Shown here: piece by piece, positions 5,980 through 12,444 of the stretch
Position numbering within the stretch: the first letter of the stretch is position 1
How the letters are laid out: each line of letters begins with the position of its first letter
Assembly: GCA_937901895.1 (NCBI GenBank)
Contig: CALGTD010000152.1
Coordinates: 1 to 12,444 of the forward strand
DNA length: 12,444 nucleotides
DNA from: an uncultured Spartobacteria bacterium
GTDB taxonomy: Bacteria > Verrucomicrobiota > Verrucomicrobiia > Chthoniobacterales > JAATET01
Direction of reading: 5' to 3'
Notes under the pieces: generated by a model
Told to the model about the DNA's origin: nothing
Databases searched by the model: none
The model's input: only the letters and a program-made list of their open reading frames with translations
Translations under genes and position numbers: made by a program

Positions 5980-7143
5980 TCAGAGCGTCTTGCAGAACTC
6001 CTCGAGACGATCGAGGCCGGTCTTGATGATGTCCATGCTCGTCGCGTAGCTCAGGCGGATCGTGCGGTCATCGCCAAATGCGATGCCCGGAACGACGGCG
6101 ACGTTGGCCTTGCTGAGCAGGCGGTCCGCGAAGTTCGTCGAGTTCAGGCCGAGAGCGCTGATGTTTGCGAGGACGTAGAACGCGCCGAGCGGCTTCACGG
6201 CGCTGATGCCGGTGATCGAGCTGAGACGGCCGTGCATGTATTCGCGGCGGATGTTGAATTCCTCGCGCATGTCGATGACGCACTGCTGGTCGCCCTTGAT
6301 CGCGGCCAGCGCACCCTTCTGCGAGAAGGAGCAGGGGTTCGACGTGCTGTGGCTCTGCATGGAGTCGATCGCCTTCGCGATCGGCTCTGGAGCTGCGAGA
6401 TAGCCGAGGCGCCATCCGGTCATCGAGTAAGCCTTGCTGAAGCCGTTGACGGTGATCGTGAGGTCGTAAGCCTCCGGAGTGATCGACGCGATCGAGACGT
6501 GCTCGGTGCCATCGTAGACGAGCTTCTCGTAAATCTCGTCGGAGAGAATGTAGATCTCCTCCTCGGCGGCGACCTCGGCGAGCGCCTTCAACTCCTCACG
6601 CGTGTAAACGGAGCCGGTCGGGTTGCCGGGCGTGTTGAGGATGATCATCTTCGTCTTCGGCGTCATTGCCTCCTCGAATTGCTCGGGAGTGATCTTCCAC
6701 GCGTTTTCCTCGGTGGTCTGCACGATCACCGGTTCCGCGCCGGCGAGCCGGACCATCTCCGGGTAGCTAAGCCAGTAGGGAGCGGGGATGATGACCTCGT
6801 CGCCCGGGTCGCAGACCGCCATGATCGCGTTGTAGCAGCTCTGCTTCGCGCCATTGCTGACGATGATCTGGCTGGGCTTGTATTCCAGCTTGTTGTCGGC
6901 AGCGAGCTTCTCGGAAATGGCCTGGCGCAGCTCGGGGATGCCGGAGCTGGGCGTGTATTTGGTGAAGCCGGTCTCGAGGGCGGCCTGGGCGGCGGCCTTG
7001 ATGTGATCGGGCGTGTCGAAGTCGGGCTCTCCGGCGCCGAATCCGCAAACGTCAATGCCTTCAGCCTTCATCGCCTTGGCTTTGCTGTCGATGGCGAGTG
7101 TAAGGGACGGGGAAAGGGTTTCTACGCGAGAGGAGAGTTGCAT
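5980..7143 (-). CDS. aspC: Aspartate aminotransferase-type class I aminotransferase (PLP)
   Basis: 387 residues, the normal size for subgroup Ib aspartate aminotransferases of the Bacillus/Thermus type, which move the amino group between aspartate and 2-oxoglutarate. Key features are visible: GAGEPDFDTP (36-45), SNGAK (96-100), PYW (Trp124), NTPGNPTG with Asn174, SDEIYEKLVYDG with Asp202, and the PLP lysine Lys237 in NGFSKAYSMTGWRLGYL, with Arg245 contacting the phosphate. A C-terminal Arg in FGDDRTIRLSYATS fits the substrate carboxylate-binding arginine. The start is the ATG at 7143-7141; the open frame upstream of it is antisense noise. A related prephenate or aromatic activity cannot be excluded. 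The gene lies 53 nt behind the NDK-like gene, probably one transcript, and ends before the terminator at 5865-5902. Confidence 0.93.
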   Translation of the reverse strand: MQLSSRVETLSPSLTLAIDSKAKAMKAEGIDVCGFGAGEPDFDTPDHIKAAAQAALETGFTKYTPSSGIPELRQAISEKLAADNKLEYKPSQIIVSNGAKQSCYNAIMAVCDPGDEVIIPAPYWLSYPEMVRLAGAEPVIVQTTEENAWKITPEQFEEAMTPKTKMIILNTPGNPTGSVYTREELKALAEVAAEEEIYILSDEIYEKLVYDGTEHVSIASITPEAYDLTITVNGFSKAYSMTGWRLGYLAAPEPIAKAIDSMQSHSTSNPCSFSQKGALAAIKGDQQCVIDMREEFNIRREYMHGRLSSITGISAVKPLGAFYVLANISALGLNSTNFADRLLSKANVAVVPGIAFGDDRTIRLSYATSMDIIKTGLDRLEEFCKTL

Positions 7144-7196
7144 GCTGTGGATTGCGGGTTGAATGGGTTGGAGGCTACCGGTGGTTGAGTGGGGAT

Positions 7197-8390
7197 TCAA
7201 CCGCGATGAGCGGACGGTTCTGGAGTTGCGGTGGAAAAGTGGGCCTCGACCAGCGGGCGGAGGTTGTTTTCGCCGATGGCGATGATATCCATCTCCCTCG
7301 CAGCGTTCTCTGGCGCGTCGGAAGCATGGGCGGCATTGACCATCATCGTCTGGCCGAATTCCCGGCGGATTGTTCCCGTCGGAGCCTTTGAGGGATCGGT
7401 GGGTCCGAGGACCTCGCGGATCTTCTTCACGGCGTCGATGCCCTGATAGATGATCGCGACGCATTTCTCGGTGCCGGGATCATTGCGCTTTTCCGGCGGA
7501 CACTGGCTCGGGCGCGCGCCGGACATGAATTGAACGATCGACTCCCAATGCGCGCGGGCGGCGATCGGTCCGAGCAATTCCCCGAGCTGCTGCTCGGCAT
7601 CGTCACCGATCGGACAACCCAGCTCCTCCTCGGCGGCGAAACGCACGCGGCGGCCGGTCGGCGCGCGGAGAACGTCCTTCAACGTGTCGAGCACGGGTCC
7701 GTAAAATTGTTCGGCCTGCGCGACGCTCATGTGATGGACCTTGAAGCCGATGATCGAGAGTCCGGTCTTCGAAAAAGTGTCGATCACGCCGCCGGGGCGG
7801 GCGTTCGGAAAGCGGAAATTGTCGGGCTTGATGAGGACGAGTGTCTTCTGCACCTCGGCGCCCTCCGGATACGGCACGATGTTTTCCAGGATCCCGCCGT
7901 CGGTGTCCGAATACCGCGCCCAGAGCTTCAGGCCCGCTTCAGCCATCTCCCGGTTTGGCGCGGCAAGCACGGCCGGCTCGAAATAGTGGACCGTGTCGCC
8001 GTCTGCGAGATAGTCGCCGTAGGTGTCGCGAATCGTTTCCCCGGCGGTGCGGGCGTGGACGATGTGGCCGGCGACGGTCAGCACGCGGTTCACCGCGTCT
8101 TCGCCCTTGAGAACAAGCAGGAGCACGCGCCGGCGCTTCCCATCGGCATTGGGCGCGAGGTTTTGCAGGACGTATTCGCGAATGAGTTCCTGCGTGCGGC
8201 GGTGGCGGTCGTCGGTCTCGGTGACGATGGACTCCGCATATTCCTCGATCAGCTCGCGGCTGGGGGCAAACATCCGGCCCGCGACCAATTCGAGTCCGGA
8301 ACGCGAGAGCAGGCGCGAAACAATGCCGCCCGTGCGCGATTTGCGGATCGAATAGGGTGTGATGAGAACGTATGCGAGCTCTTCTGCCAT
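7197..8390 (-). CDS. Tandem nucleoside diphosphate kinase-like protein
   Basis: At 397 residues this is nearly three times the usual NDK length (about 140). It contains two NDK-like domains. Domain 2 (about 181-372) looks competent: LVLIKPD (Lys188), a PTDPSKAPTGTIRREFGQ loop (330-347) and the phospho-acceptor His355 in NAAHASDAPENAAREMD, compared with canonical NxxHGSDSxExA (Gly to Ala, Ser to Ala). It carries an insert of about 50 residues around 231-280 and another of about 16 after FMSG (288-291). Domain 1 (about 4-160) keeps the pattern (YVLITPYSIRK...GGIVSRLL...LVLKGEDAVNRV...GETIRDTYGDY) but the catalytic-site Lys is Thr11 and the HGSD context is HYFEP (His135), so it is probably degenerate. 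Likely role: NTP/NDP phosphate exchange, with domain 1 structural or regulatory. The start is the ATG at 8390. Confidence 0.85.
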   Translation of the reverse strand: MAEELAYVLITPYSIRKSRTGGIVSRLLSRSGLELVAGRMFAPSRELIEEYAESIVTETDDRHRRTQELIREYVLQNLAPNADGKRRRVLLLVLKGEDAVNRVLTVAGHIVHARTAGETIRDTYGDYLADGDTVHYFEPAVLAAPNREMAEAGLKLWARYSDTDGGILENIVPYPEGAEVQKTLVLIKPDNFRFPNARPGGVIDTFSKTGLSIIGFKVHHMSVAQAEQFYGPVLDTLKDVLRAPTGRRVRFAAEEELGCPIGDDAEQQLGELLGPIAARAHWESIVQFMSGARPSQCPPEKRNDPGTEKCVAIIYQGIDAVKKIREVLGPTDPSKAPTGTIRREFGQTMMVNAAHASDAPENAAREMDIIAIGENNLRPLVEAHFSTATPEPSAHRG

Positions 8391-8397
8391 ATGGGTT

Positions 8398-8413
8398 CCC
8401 GCACGAGAGCGGG
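8398..8413 (-). promoter_or_regulatory. Small hairpin in the leader of the NDK-like gene
   Basis: On the minus strand CCCGC-tctcgt-GCGGG (5-bp stem, 6-nt loop) ends 7 nt before the ATG at 8390. It could mask or space the ribosome entry site, since no clear Shine-Dalgarno is present. It is short and may be chance in GC-rich DNA. Confidence 0.2.
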
Positions 8414-8531
8414 GGCATCAGGAGCGGGAGGGGCAACCTAGCGGCGGTTCGGAAGCACCGTCAATGCGGATTTTCCCAACGGGAAAACTCGATTCCGCCG
8501 ATGTTACCGCCGGCCGGGGAGGTTTGAGACC

Positions 8532-8563
8532 GAAATGCGCCGGCCGATTTCACTTGAAATGCG
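8532..8563 (+). promoter_or_regulatory. Imperfect palindrome and direct repeat before the small lipoprotein gene
   Basis: The 20-bp segment 8532-8551 is palindromic at 8 of 10 pairs (gaaat...atttc around a ccgg core). The word gaaatgcg occurs at 8532-8539 and again at 8556-8563. It lies 27-58 nt before the start at 8590, where an operator could sit. The rest of the 199-bp divergent spacer (8391-8589) shows nothing else I can support. Confidence 0.25.
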
Positions 8564-8589
8564 TCGCGACCCGGTGCCCTTTCGTTGGC

Positions 8590-8868
8590 ATGAAGACGAT
8601 TCGCATCGCTCTCTTCTCCGCACTGATCGCGGTGCTGGGTTCCTCCTGCATGACGCTCGACATGATCGCGCACGCCGAGGGCAAGCCGCCGCCGACCGAC
8701 CCTCACGGGCGGCCCTACGACGCGATGCCGGGTTACTACGCGCTGGTGCCTCTCGTGCTCCCGCTCGACCTCATCACGCTGCCGATCCAGTTTTTCTATT
8801 TTCAGTCGGATCGCGAGGCGGCGGCGGGCGGCCACTCCTCCTACGACGATTCGCAGGCGCAGTTCTGA
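8590..8868 (+). CDS. Small lipoprotein, YceK-like pattern
   Basis: From ATG 8590 the product is 92 residues. It has a Lys/Arg start, a hydrophobic core and a lipobox GSSC (Cys20), so it is a lipidated envelope protein. The mature part has PPPTDPHGRPYDAMPGYYALVPLVLPLDLITLPIQFFYF, a Pro/Tyr-rich stretch followed by a hydrophobic LPLD-type segment reminiscent of the YceK/YidQ lipoprotein family, then a polar tail ending DDSQAQF. An ATG-like reading extending upstream to 8359 exists but would bury the signal peptide. The 3' end overlaps the convergent coaX gene by 28 bp. Function is unknown. Confidence 0.75.
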   Translation: MKTIRIALFSALIAVLGSSCMTLDMIAHAEGKPPPTDPHGRPYDAMPGYYALVPLVLPLDLITLPIQFFYFQSDREAAAGGHSSYDDSQAQF

Positions 8869-9617
8869 GCGGCGATTCGCAATCCGTGGAGCGTGAGCAA
8901 CGGGTCCACGATGGCGATGCCGGGCAGCATGCGTGAGAGCGATTTCGCGTCGCCGCCGGTTGCGAGAATTCTCGGCCGGCGGCGGGGAAATGCCTCGCGT
9001 TGAATCGCCGAGAGGATCTCCGCCACGAGTCCACGGTAGCCGTGGAACGCGCCGGAGAGCATCGCCTCCGTCGTGGATTTGCCGACCGCCCTCCGGGGTG
9101 GTGCGAGCTTCACACGGGGAAGCAAAGCGGTGCGCTCGTGCAGGTAGTCGGTGAGGGCGGCGAGACCGGGGGCGATGACGCCACCGATGTAGGCTCCGTC
9201 GGCGGAGATCACGTCGAACGTCACGGCGGTCCCGAAATCCACCACGATCGCGGGTCTGCCGTGCATGGCGATGGCCGCGACCGCGTTGGCGAGCCGGTCT
9301 GCTCCGATTTTCTCCGGGCGGGGGAAATCGATGCGAATGAGATTTGCGCAGGCGTCGGGATTGAGCTCCAGCAACGGGGTGCGCAGGGCGCGCCGAATCG
9401 CGGCATTCCTCGTCGGAACGACCGAGCCGAAGACAGCCCGGGTGAATCGGAGTCCGGCCGTGACTGCGGCGAGTCGCTTCGCGGTGAGTTCGTTCGTCGG
9501 GATGCGGGTGACCGGTCCCAGGCGCACGCCCTGCGCGACGGCCAGCTTCGTGTAGGAATTGCTGACGTCGATTGCGAGAATGCGTTCCTCCGGACCGGAT
9601 CGATGCGCGGCTGTCAT
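8841..9617 (-). CDS. coaX: Type III pantothenate kinase
   Basis: A 258-residue kinase of the ASKHA fold that phosphorylates pantothenate in the first step of coenzyme A synthesis, in the cytoplasm. Motifs in order: the phosphate-binding loop LAIDVSNSYTK (Asp17; the family usually has D-x-G-N-T/S, here Gly is Ser19), GSVVP (64-68), the pantothenate-site motif GADRLAN with probable catalytic base Asp107, VVDFGTAVTFD (Asp127) and YIGGVIAPGL. The length matches the family. The start is the ATG at 9617, with AAAGG (9628-9624) 6 nt upstream. The first 11 residues are a short extension before the first strand. It follows pilT by 55 nt on the same strand, so it is probably co-transcribed. CoaX is feedback-resistant and potassium-dependent in characterised members. 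Confidence 0.93.
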   Translation of the reverse strand: MTAAHRSGPEERILAIDVSNSYTKLAVAQGVRLGPVTRIPTNELTAKRLAAVTAGLRFTRAVFGSVVPTRNAAIRRALRTPLLELNPDACANLIRIDFPRPEKIGADRLANAVAAIAMHGRPAIVVDFGTAVTFDVISADGAYIGGVIAPGLAALTDYLHERTALLPRVKLAPPRRAVGKSTTEAMLSGAFHGYRGLVAEILSAIQREAFPRRRPRILATGGDAKSLSRMLPGIAIVDPLLTLHGLRIAAQNCACESS

Positions 9618-9672
9618 CGACGGCCTTTACAGCCGCCGGCCACCGTGCCGCAAGCGCGGGATGCGAAGCAAA

Positions 9673-10866
9673 TCAATGCTGGCCGGGATTTGCCGGAGGG
9701 CGCAGACCGCGTGGCTGCTGTGGAGCCGCCTGTGGGCCTGAGAGCTTCTTCGGGGCCGGGGTTTCGCTTTCGCTGGCGCCGGAGGAATGGGCGAGATCCT
9801 GTTCCTCGGGCGGGAGGAAGTTTTTGAAGCGGCCCTTGTCGATCGCCTTCATGAACGCCTCGTGCGGCGAGACGACGCCCTGCTGGAGCTGCTCCCAGAT
9901 CGCGTCGTCCATGAACTGCATTCCCTCGGCGCGGCCACCGACAATGACGTCCTGCAGCTTCTGGGTGGCGCCTTCGCGGATGATCGCACCCGCGGCGCTG
10001 TTCACGACGAGGATTTCGTTGACCGCCACGCGGCCGGAGCCGTCCTGCTTCTTCATCAGAAGCTGGGCGATGACCCCCCGCAGCGAGGCGGAAAGCATTG
10101 TGCGCACCTGGGCCTGCTGATCCGCAGGGAAGACGTCGATCATACGGTCGACGGTCTTGCGGGCGTTGTTCGTGTGCAGGGTGCCGAAGACGAGCATGCC
10201 CGTCTCAGCGGCGGTGAGGGCGAGGGAGATCGTCTCGAGGTCGCGCATTTCACCGACGAGAACGATGTCGGCGTCCTCACGAAGCGCGGCTTTCAGGCCC
10301 GTGGGGAACGACTTCGCGTGTTCGGGCACCTCGCGCTGGGTGATGATGCTTCTCTTGTTGTTGTGCACGAACTCGATCGGCTCCTCGATCGTGACGATGT
10401 GCCGTGAGAAATTCGAGTTGATGTAGTCGATGAGCGCCGCAAGCGTCGTGGACTTGCCGGAGCCGGTCGGACCCGTGACGAGCACCAAGCCGCCGCGCAG
10501 CTTGCCAAACTCCTTGATGACGGGCGGAACCCTGAGCTCCTCGAGCGTGAGGATCCTCGTTGGAATCAGACGGAACACCGCGCCGTAACCGTGAGCCTGC
10601 TTGAGGTAGTTGCAGCGGAAGCGCGACTCCTCGTTCATCTCGTAGGCAAAGTCGAGGTCTCCGGATTCCTCGAACGCCTCCCACCGCTTCGGCGAGCAGA
10701 TCTCGCTGAGCATGTAGGTCATTTCGTCGCGGGTGAGGATTTCCTCGCGAATGGGCACGATCTCGCCGTGGCGGCGGATCTTCGGAGGCTGTCCCTCGGA
10801 CAGGTGAAGGTCGGAGGCTCCGGCTTCGACGAGAACGTGGAAAAACTGATCGATGTAAGCGGCCAT
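9673..10866 (-). CDS. pilT: Type IV pilus retraction ATPase PilT
   Basis: 397 residues; the conserved core ends near residue 350, matching usual PilT size. All ATPase motifs are intact: Walker A GPTGSGKS (132-139), Asp box VTIEEPIEF (158-166), Walker B DADIVLVGEMRD (198-209) and His box GTLHT (228-232). The N-terminal PAS-like domain includes GASDLHLSEGQPP. The family AIRNLIRE segment reads AAGAIIREGATQKLQD (291-306). Hexamers of this protein at the inner-membrane base depolymerise pilin, driving twitching motility and DNA uptake. The C-terminus has an extra Pro/Ala/Gln-rich, probably disordered tail of about 45 residues (EEQDLAHSS...NPGQH). It begins 6 nt after the upstream pilT-like gene and precedes coaX by 55 nt. 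Confidence 0.95.
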   Translation of the reverse strand: MAAYIDQFFHVLVEAGASDLHLSEGQPPKIRRHGEIVPIREEILTRDEMTYMLSEICSPKRWEAFEESGDLDFAYEMNEESRFRCNYLKQAHGYGAVFRLIPTRILTLEELRVPPVIKEFGKLRGGLVLVTGPTGSGKSTTLAALIDYINSNFSRHIVTIEEPIEFVHNNKRSIITQREVPEHAKSFPTGLKAALREDADIVLVGEMRDLETISLALTAAETGMLVFGTLHTNNARKTVDRMIDVFPADQQAQVRTMLSASLRGVIAQLLMKKQDGSGRVAVNEILVVNSAAGAIIREGATQKLQDVIVGGRAEGMQFMDDAIWEQLQQGVVSPHEAFMKAIDKGRFKNFLPPEEQDLAHSSGASESETPAPKKLSGPQAAPQQPRGLRPPANPGQH

Positions 10867-10872
10867 GGAAAA

Positions 10873-11976
10873 CTAGGCGGCGAGGCCGACGGTTTGACGC
10901 ATCTGCTGTTTCTGCTCGGCGCGGGAGACGGCCTCCTCGGCGGTTATGATTCCCGCATGGAAGAGCTCGGCGAGCGAGTCGTCCATAAGCTTCATGCCAA
11001 GGCGCTTTCCAGTCTGGATGACGCCGGGGAGCATGAACGTGCGTGCTTCGCGGATGAGGTTGGCGACGGCGGGGGTGTTGACGAGAATTTCCAGCGCAAG
11101 GGCGCGTCCCTGGCCGTCGGCTCGGGGAACGAGCTGCTGGGAGATGATGCCGCGGAGCGATTCGCTGACCATGATGCGGATCTGGTCGCGCTGGTCCACG
11201 GGGAACACGTCGAGCACACGGTCGAGCGTGCGTGCGGCGTTCGCGGTGTGAAGGGTGCCAAGCACGAGGTGACCCGTTTCCGAAGCGGTGATCGCGAGCT
11301 GGATCGTCTCGAGGTCGCGCATTTCACCCACCATGATGACGTCCGGGTCTTCACGAAGGGCGCCGCGAAGCGCCGCCGCGAAGGACTTCGTGTGGGTGTG
11401 AACTTCGCGCTGCGTCACGTGGCATCCCCGCGATGGGATGACGTATTCGATGGGATCCTCCAGCGTGATGATGTGGTCGTGGCGGGAATTGTTGATCTCC
11501 TCCACGAGGGCCGCGAGCGTCGTGGACTTGCCACTGCCGACGGCGCCGGTCACCAGCACGAGACCGTTGTGATACTGGGTGAGAAGCTTGAGCGACTCGG
11601 GCAACCCGAGTTCGTCCATCGTTCGCAGATTCGAGGAAATGATTCGGAAGGTAAGATCCAGGCCGAGTCGCTGGCGGACAACACTGGTTCGGAAACGACC
11701 GATGTCGTTGGCATACGCGAAGTCCACGTCGCCGATCTCCGAGAGATGGTGCTTCTGGGCCGCGGTGAGAAATCCCATCGCGAGCTTCTCGGTCTCCTGC
11801 GCGGTGAGGGGGGGGGCGTCGTCCCAGATCGGCTGGAGGATGCCGTAACGGCGCCACATGGGCGGGGAATTCACGCTGAGGTGGATGTCCGAGGCATCAT
11901 GTTCCTTGCCCACGGCAAGGTATGCATCGACGTGCGGAAGATGGTGCGCGGGGTCAGTCAGGGGAGTATCGCTCAC
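10873..11976 (-). CDS. PilT/PilU-like pilus ATPase (second copy)
   Basis: 367 residues, a PilT family ATPase clearly distinct from its neighbour. Motifs: ASDIHLSVNSPPMWRRYG (28-45), Walker A GAVGSGKS (144-151; the usual Thr is Val), Asp box ITLEDPIEY (170-178), Walker B PDVIMVGEMRD (211-221), His box GTLHT (240-244) and ANLIREARTFMLPGVIQTG (305-323). It may be an accessory retraction ATPase working with PilT, as PilU does, or a paralogue for another filament; sequence alone does not decide. The start is the GTG at 11976-11974; an in-frame stop lies shortly upstream and no good Shine-Dalgarno is seen. Codons 54-57 contain nine C in a row (plus strand G-run 11808-11816), a slippage-prone tract. 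Confidence 0.92.
   Translation of the reverse strand: MSDTPLTDPAHHLPHVDAYLAVGKEHDASDIHLSVNSPPMWRRYGILQPIWDDAPPLTAQETEKLAMGFLTAAQKHHLSEIGDVDFAYANDIGRFRTSVVRQRLGLDLTFRIISSNLRTMDELGLPESLKLLTQYHNGLVLVTGAVGSGKSTTLAALVEEINNSRHDHIITLEDPIEYVIPSRGCHVTQREVHTHTKSFAAALRGALREDPDVIMVGEMRDLETIQLAITASETGHLVLGTLHTANAARTLDRVLDVFPVDQRDQIRIMVSESLRGIISQQLVPRADGQGRALALEILVNTPAVANLIREARTFMLPGVIQTGKRLGMKLMDDSLAELFHAGIITAEEAVSRAEQKQQMRQTVGLAA
11808..11816. repeat. Nine-base G/C homopolymer inside the pilT-like gene
   Basis: Nine G on the plus strand read as GCC CCC CCC CTC (Ala-Pro-Pro-Leu, residues 54-57) on the minus strand. Gain or loss of one base would truncate the ATPase early. In this copy the frame is intact. 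Confidence 0.6.
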
Positions 11977-12171
11977 AGGAAAGGATTCACTTAAACCGGG
12001 AATTCAGGGCGGACAATCGAAATTCTTCGAGTCCATGATCTCCCTCGCAACGTGCGGGGATCACTCCATTGGTGATGGGGCAGGACAAAAGTTCCCCAGG
12101 GTCGGCGGGCCGTCAAATGACGGGAGAAATTGCGCTCCCTCCGCGAGCCTGCCAATTTGCGGCAAACGCGC

Positions 12172-12444
12172 ATGGAAATCGCCTTCATCCTCCTGTTGCT
12201 GACGGCTGCGGTGATTCTCTTCTCGCGCGAGACACTGCCGGTGGATCAGGTCACCTGGCTGATGCTGATCGCCTTGGTGGCAACGGGAATTCTCACTCCC
12301 GCCGAGGCCTTTGCCGGATTTGCCAGTGACATCATCGTGATTCTGGCGTCGGTTTTCGTGATCAGCGCCGGGCTTCGGGAGACGGGGTTCGTGGATGTGC
12401 TGGGAGACCGAATCCAGCGCGTGAGCGGCGGGCGGCCGGGGCGC
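12172..12444 (+). CDS. SLC13-type (DASS/ArsB-like) permease, N-terminal part
   Basis: From ATG 12172 there are 91 codons without a stop, running off the window. The visible part shows a first membrane helix (EIAFILLLLTAAVILFS), the ETLPVDQVTWLMLIALVATGILTPAEAFAGFAS segment and a third helix (DIIVILASVFVISAGLRETG). This order, with the L-P-V-D and L-T-P-x-E-A-F-A-G-F-x-x motifs, matches the SLC13/divalent-anion symporter family, many of which continue with TrkA-C domains. Family members import dicarboxylates, sulfate or similar anions with sodium; the substrate here is unknown. It is divergent from the pilT block. The 195-bp spacer (11977-12171) has no clear promoter or Shine-Dalgarno that I can support. 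Confidence 0.85.
   Translation, partial: MEIAFILLLLTAAVILFSRETLPVDQVTWLMLIALVATGILTPAEAFAGFASDIIVILASVFVISAGLRETGFVDVLGDRIQRVSGGRPGR

Noticed and set aside
9621..9635. cggc...gccg mini-hairpin between pilT and coaX
   Set aside because: A 4-bp stem is expected by chance in GC-rich DNA, and it overlaps the coaX ribosome site.
10591..11994. Plus-strand open frame of about 467 codons
   Set aside because: It is antisense to both PilT genes; the GEMRD and GTLHT motifs on the minus strand settle the coding strand.

Overview
The window is GC-rich with strong G/C bias at third codon positions. It carries ordinary chromosomal genes, with no tRNA, rRNA, CRISPR array, insertion sequence or phage gene that I can see. 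The gene set (two adjacent PilT-type ATPases, a very long two-domain nucleoside diphosphate kinase-like protein, type III pantothenate kinase, OprB-type porin, lipoproteins) indicates a Gram-negative bacterium with an outer membrane and type IV pili. My best guess is a member of Verrucomicrobiota or a relative; this is inference from gene content, not from a phylogenetic marker.

Layout. Positions 1-60 hold the probable tail of an upstream plus-strand gene and a nested inverted repeat. On the minus strand, 914-259 encode a Lys-rich lipoprotein and a small secreted protein coupled by an ATGA overlap. A divergent AT-rich spacer (about 951-1131) leads into a plus-strand run: a twin antibiotic-biosynthesis-monooxygenase (ABM) domain membrane protein, a GuaD-like purine deaminase, a berberine-bridge-like FAD oxidase and an OprB-type porin, the last two overlapping by 8 bp. 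Just after the porin lies a decayed PAS-domain gene, then a bidirectional terminator.

From 8390 to 5980 on the minus strand come the NDK-like protein and a class I aspartate-type aminotransferase. A small plus-strand lipoprotein (8590-8868) then meets coaX tail to tail, overlapping it by 28 bp. The minus-strand block 11976-8841 is pilT-like, pilT, coaX, probably one transcript. Divergent from it, an SLC13-type transporter begins at 12172 and runs off the window.

How the genes work together. The PilT pair would power pilus retraction (twitching motility), with coaX (CoA biosynthesis) riding behind it. The 1132-5563 run is the most suggestive of an uncharacterised pathway: porin uptake plus a probably bicovalent flavin oxidase, a deaminase and a membrane-anchored small-molecule ABM protein. 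The substrate cannot be told from sequence. I saw no clearly novel defence or mobile system. The most distinctive items are the tandem NDK protein, the oxidase-porin cluster, the traceable PAS pseudogene and a 9-bp C tract inside the first pilT gene.
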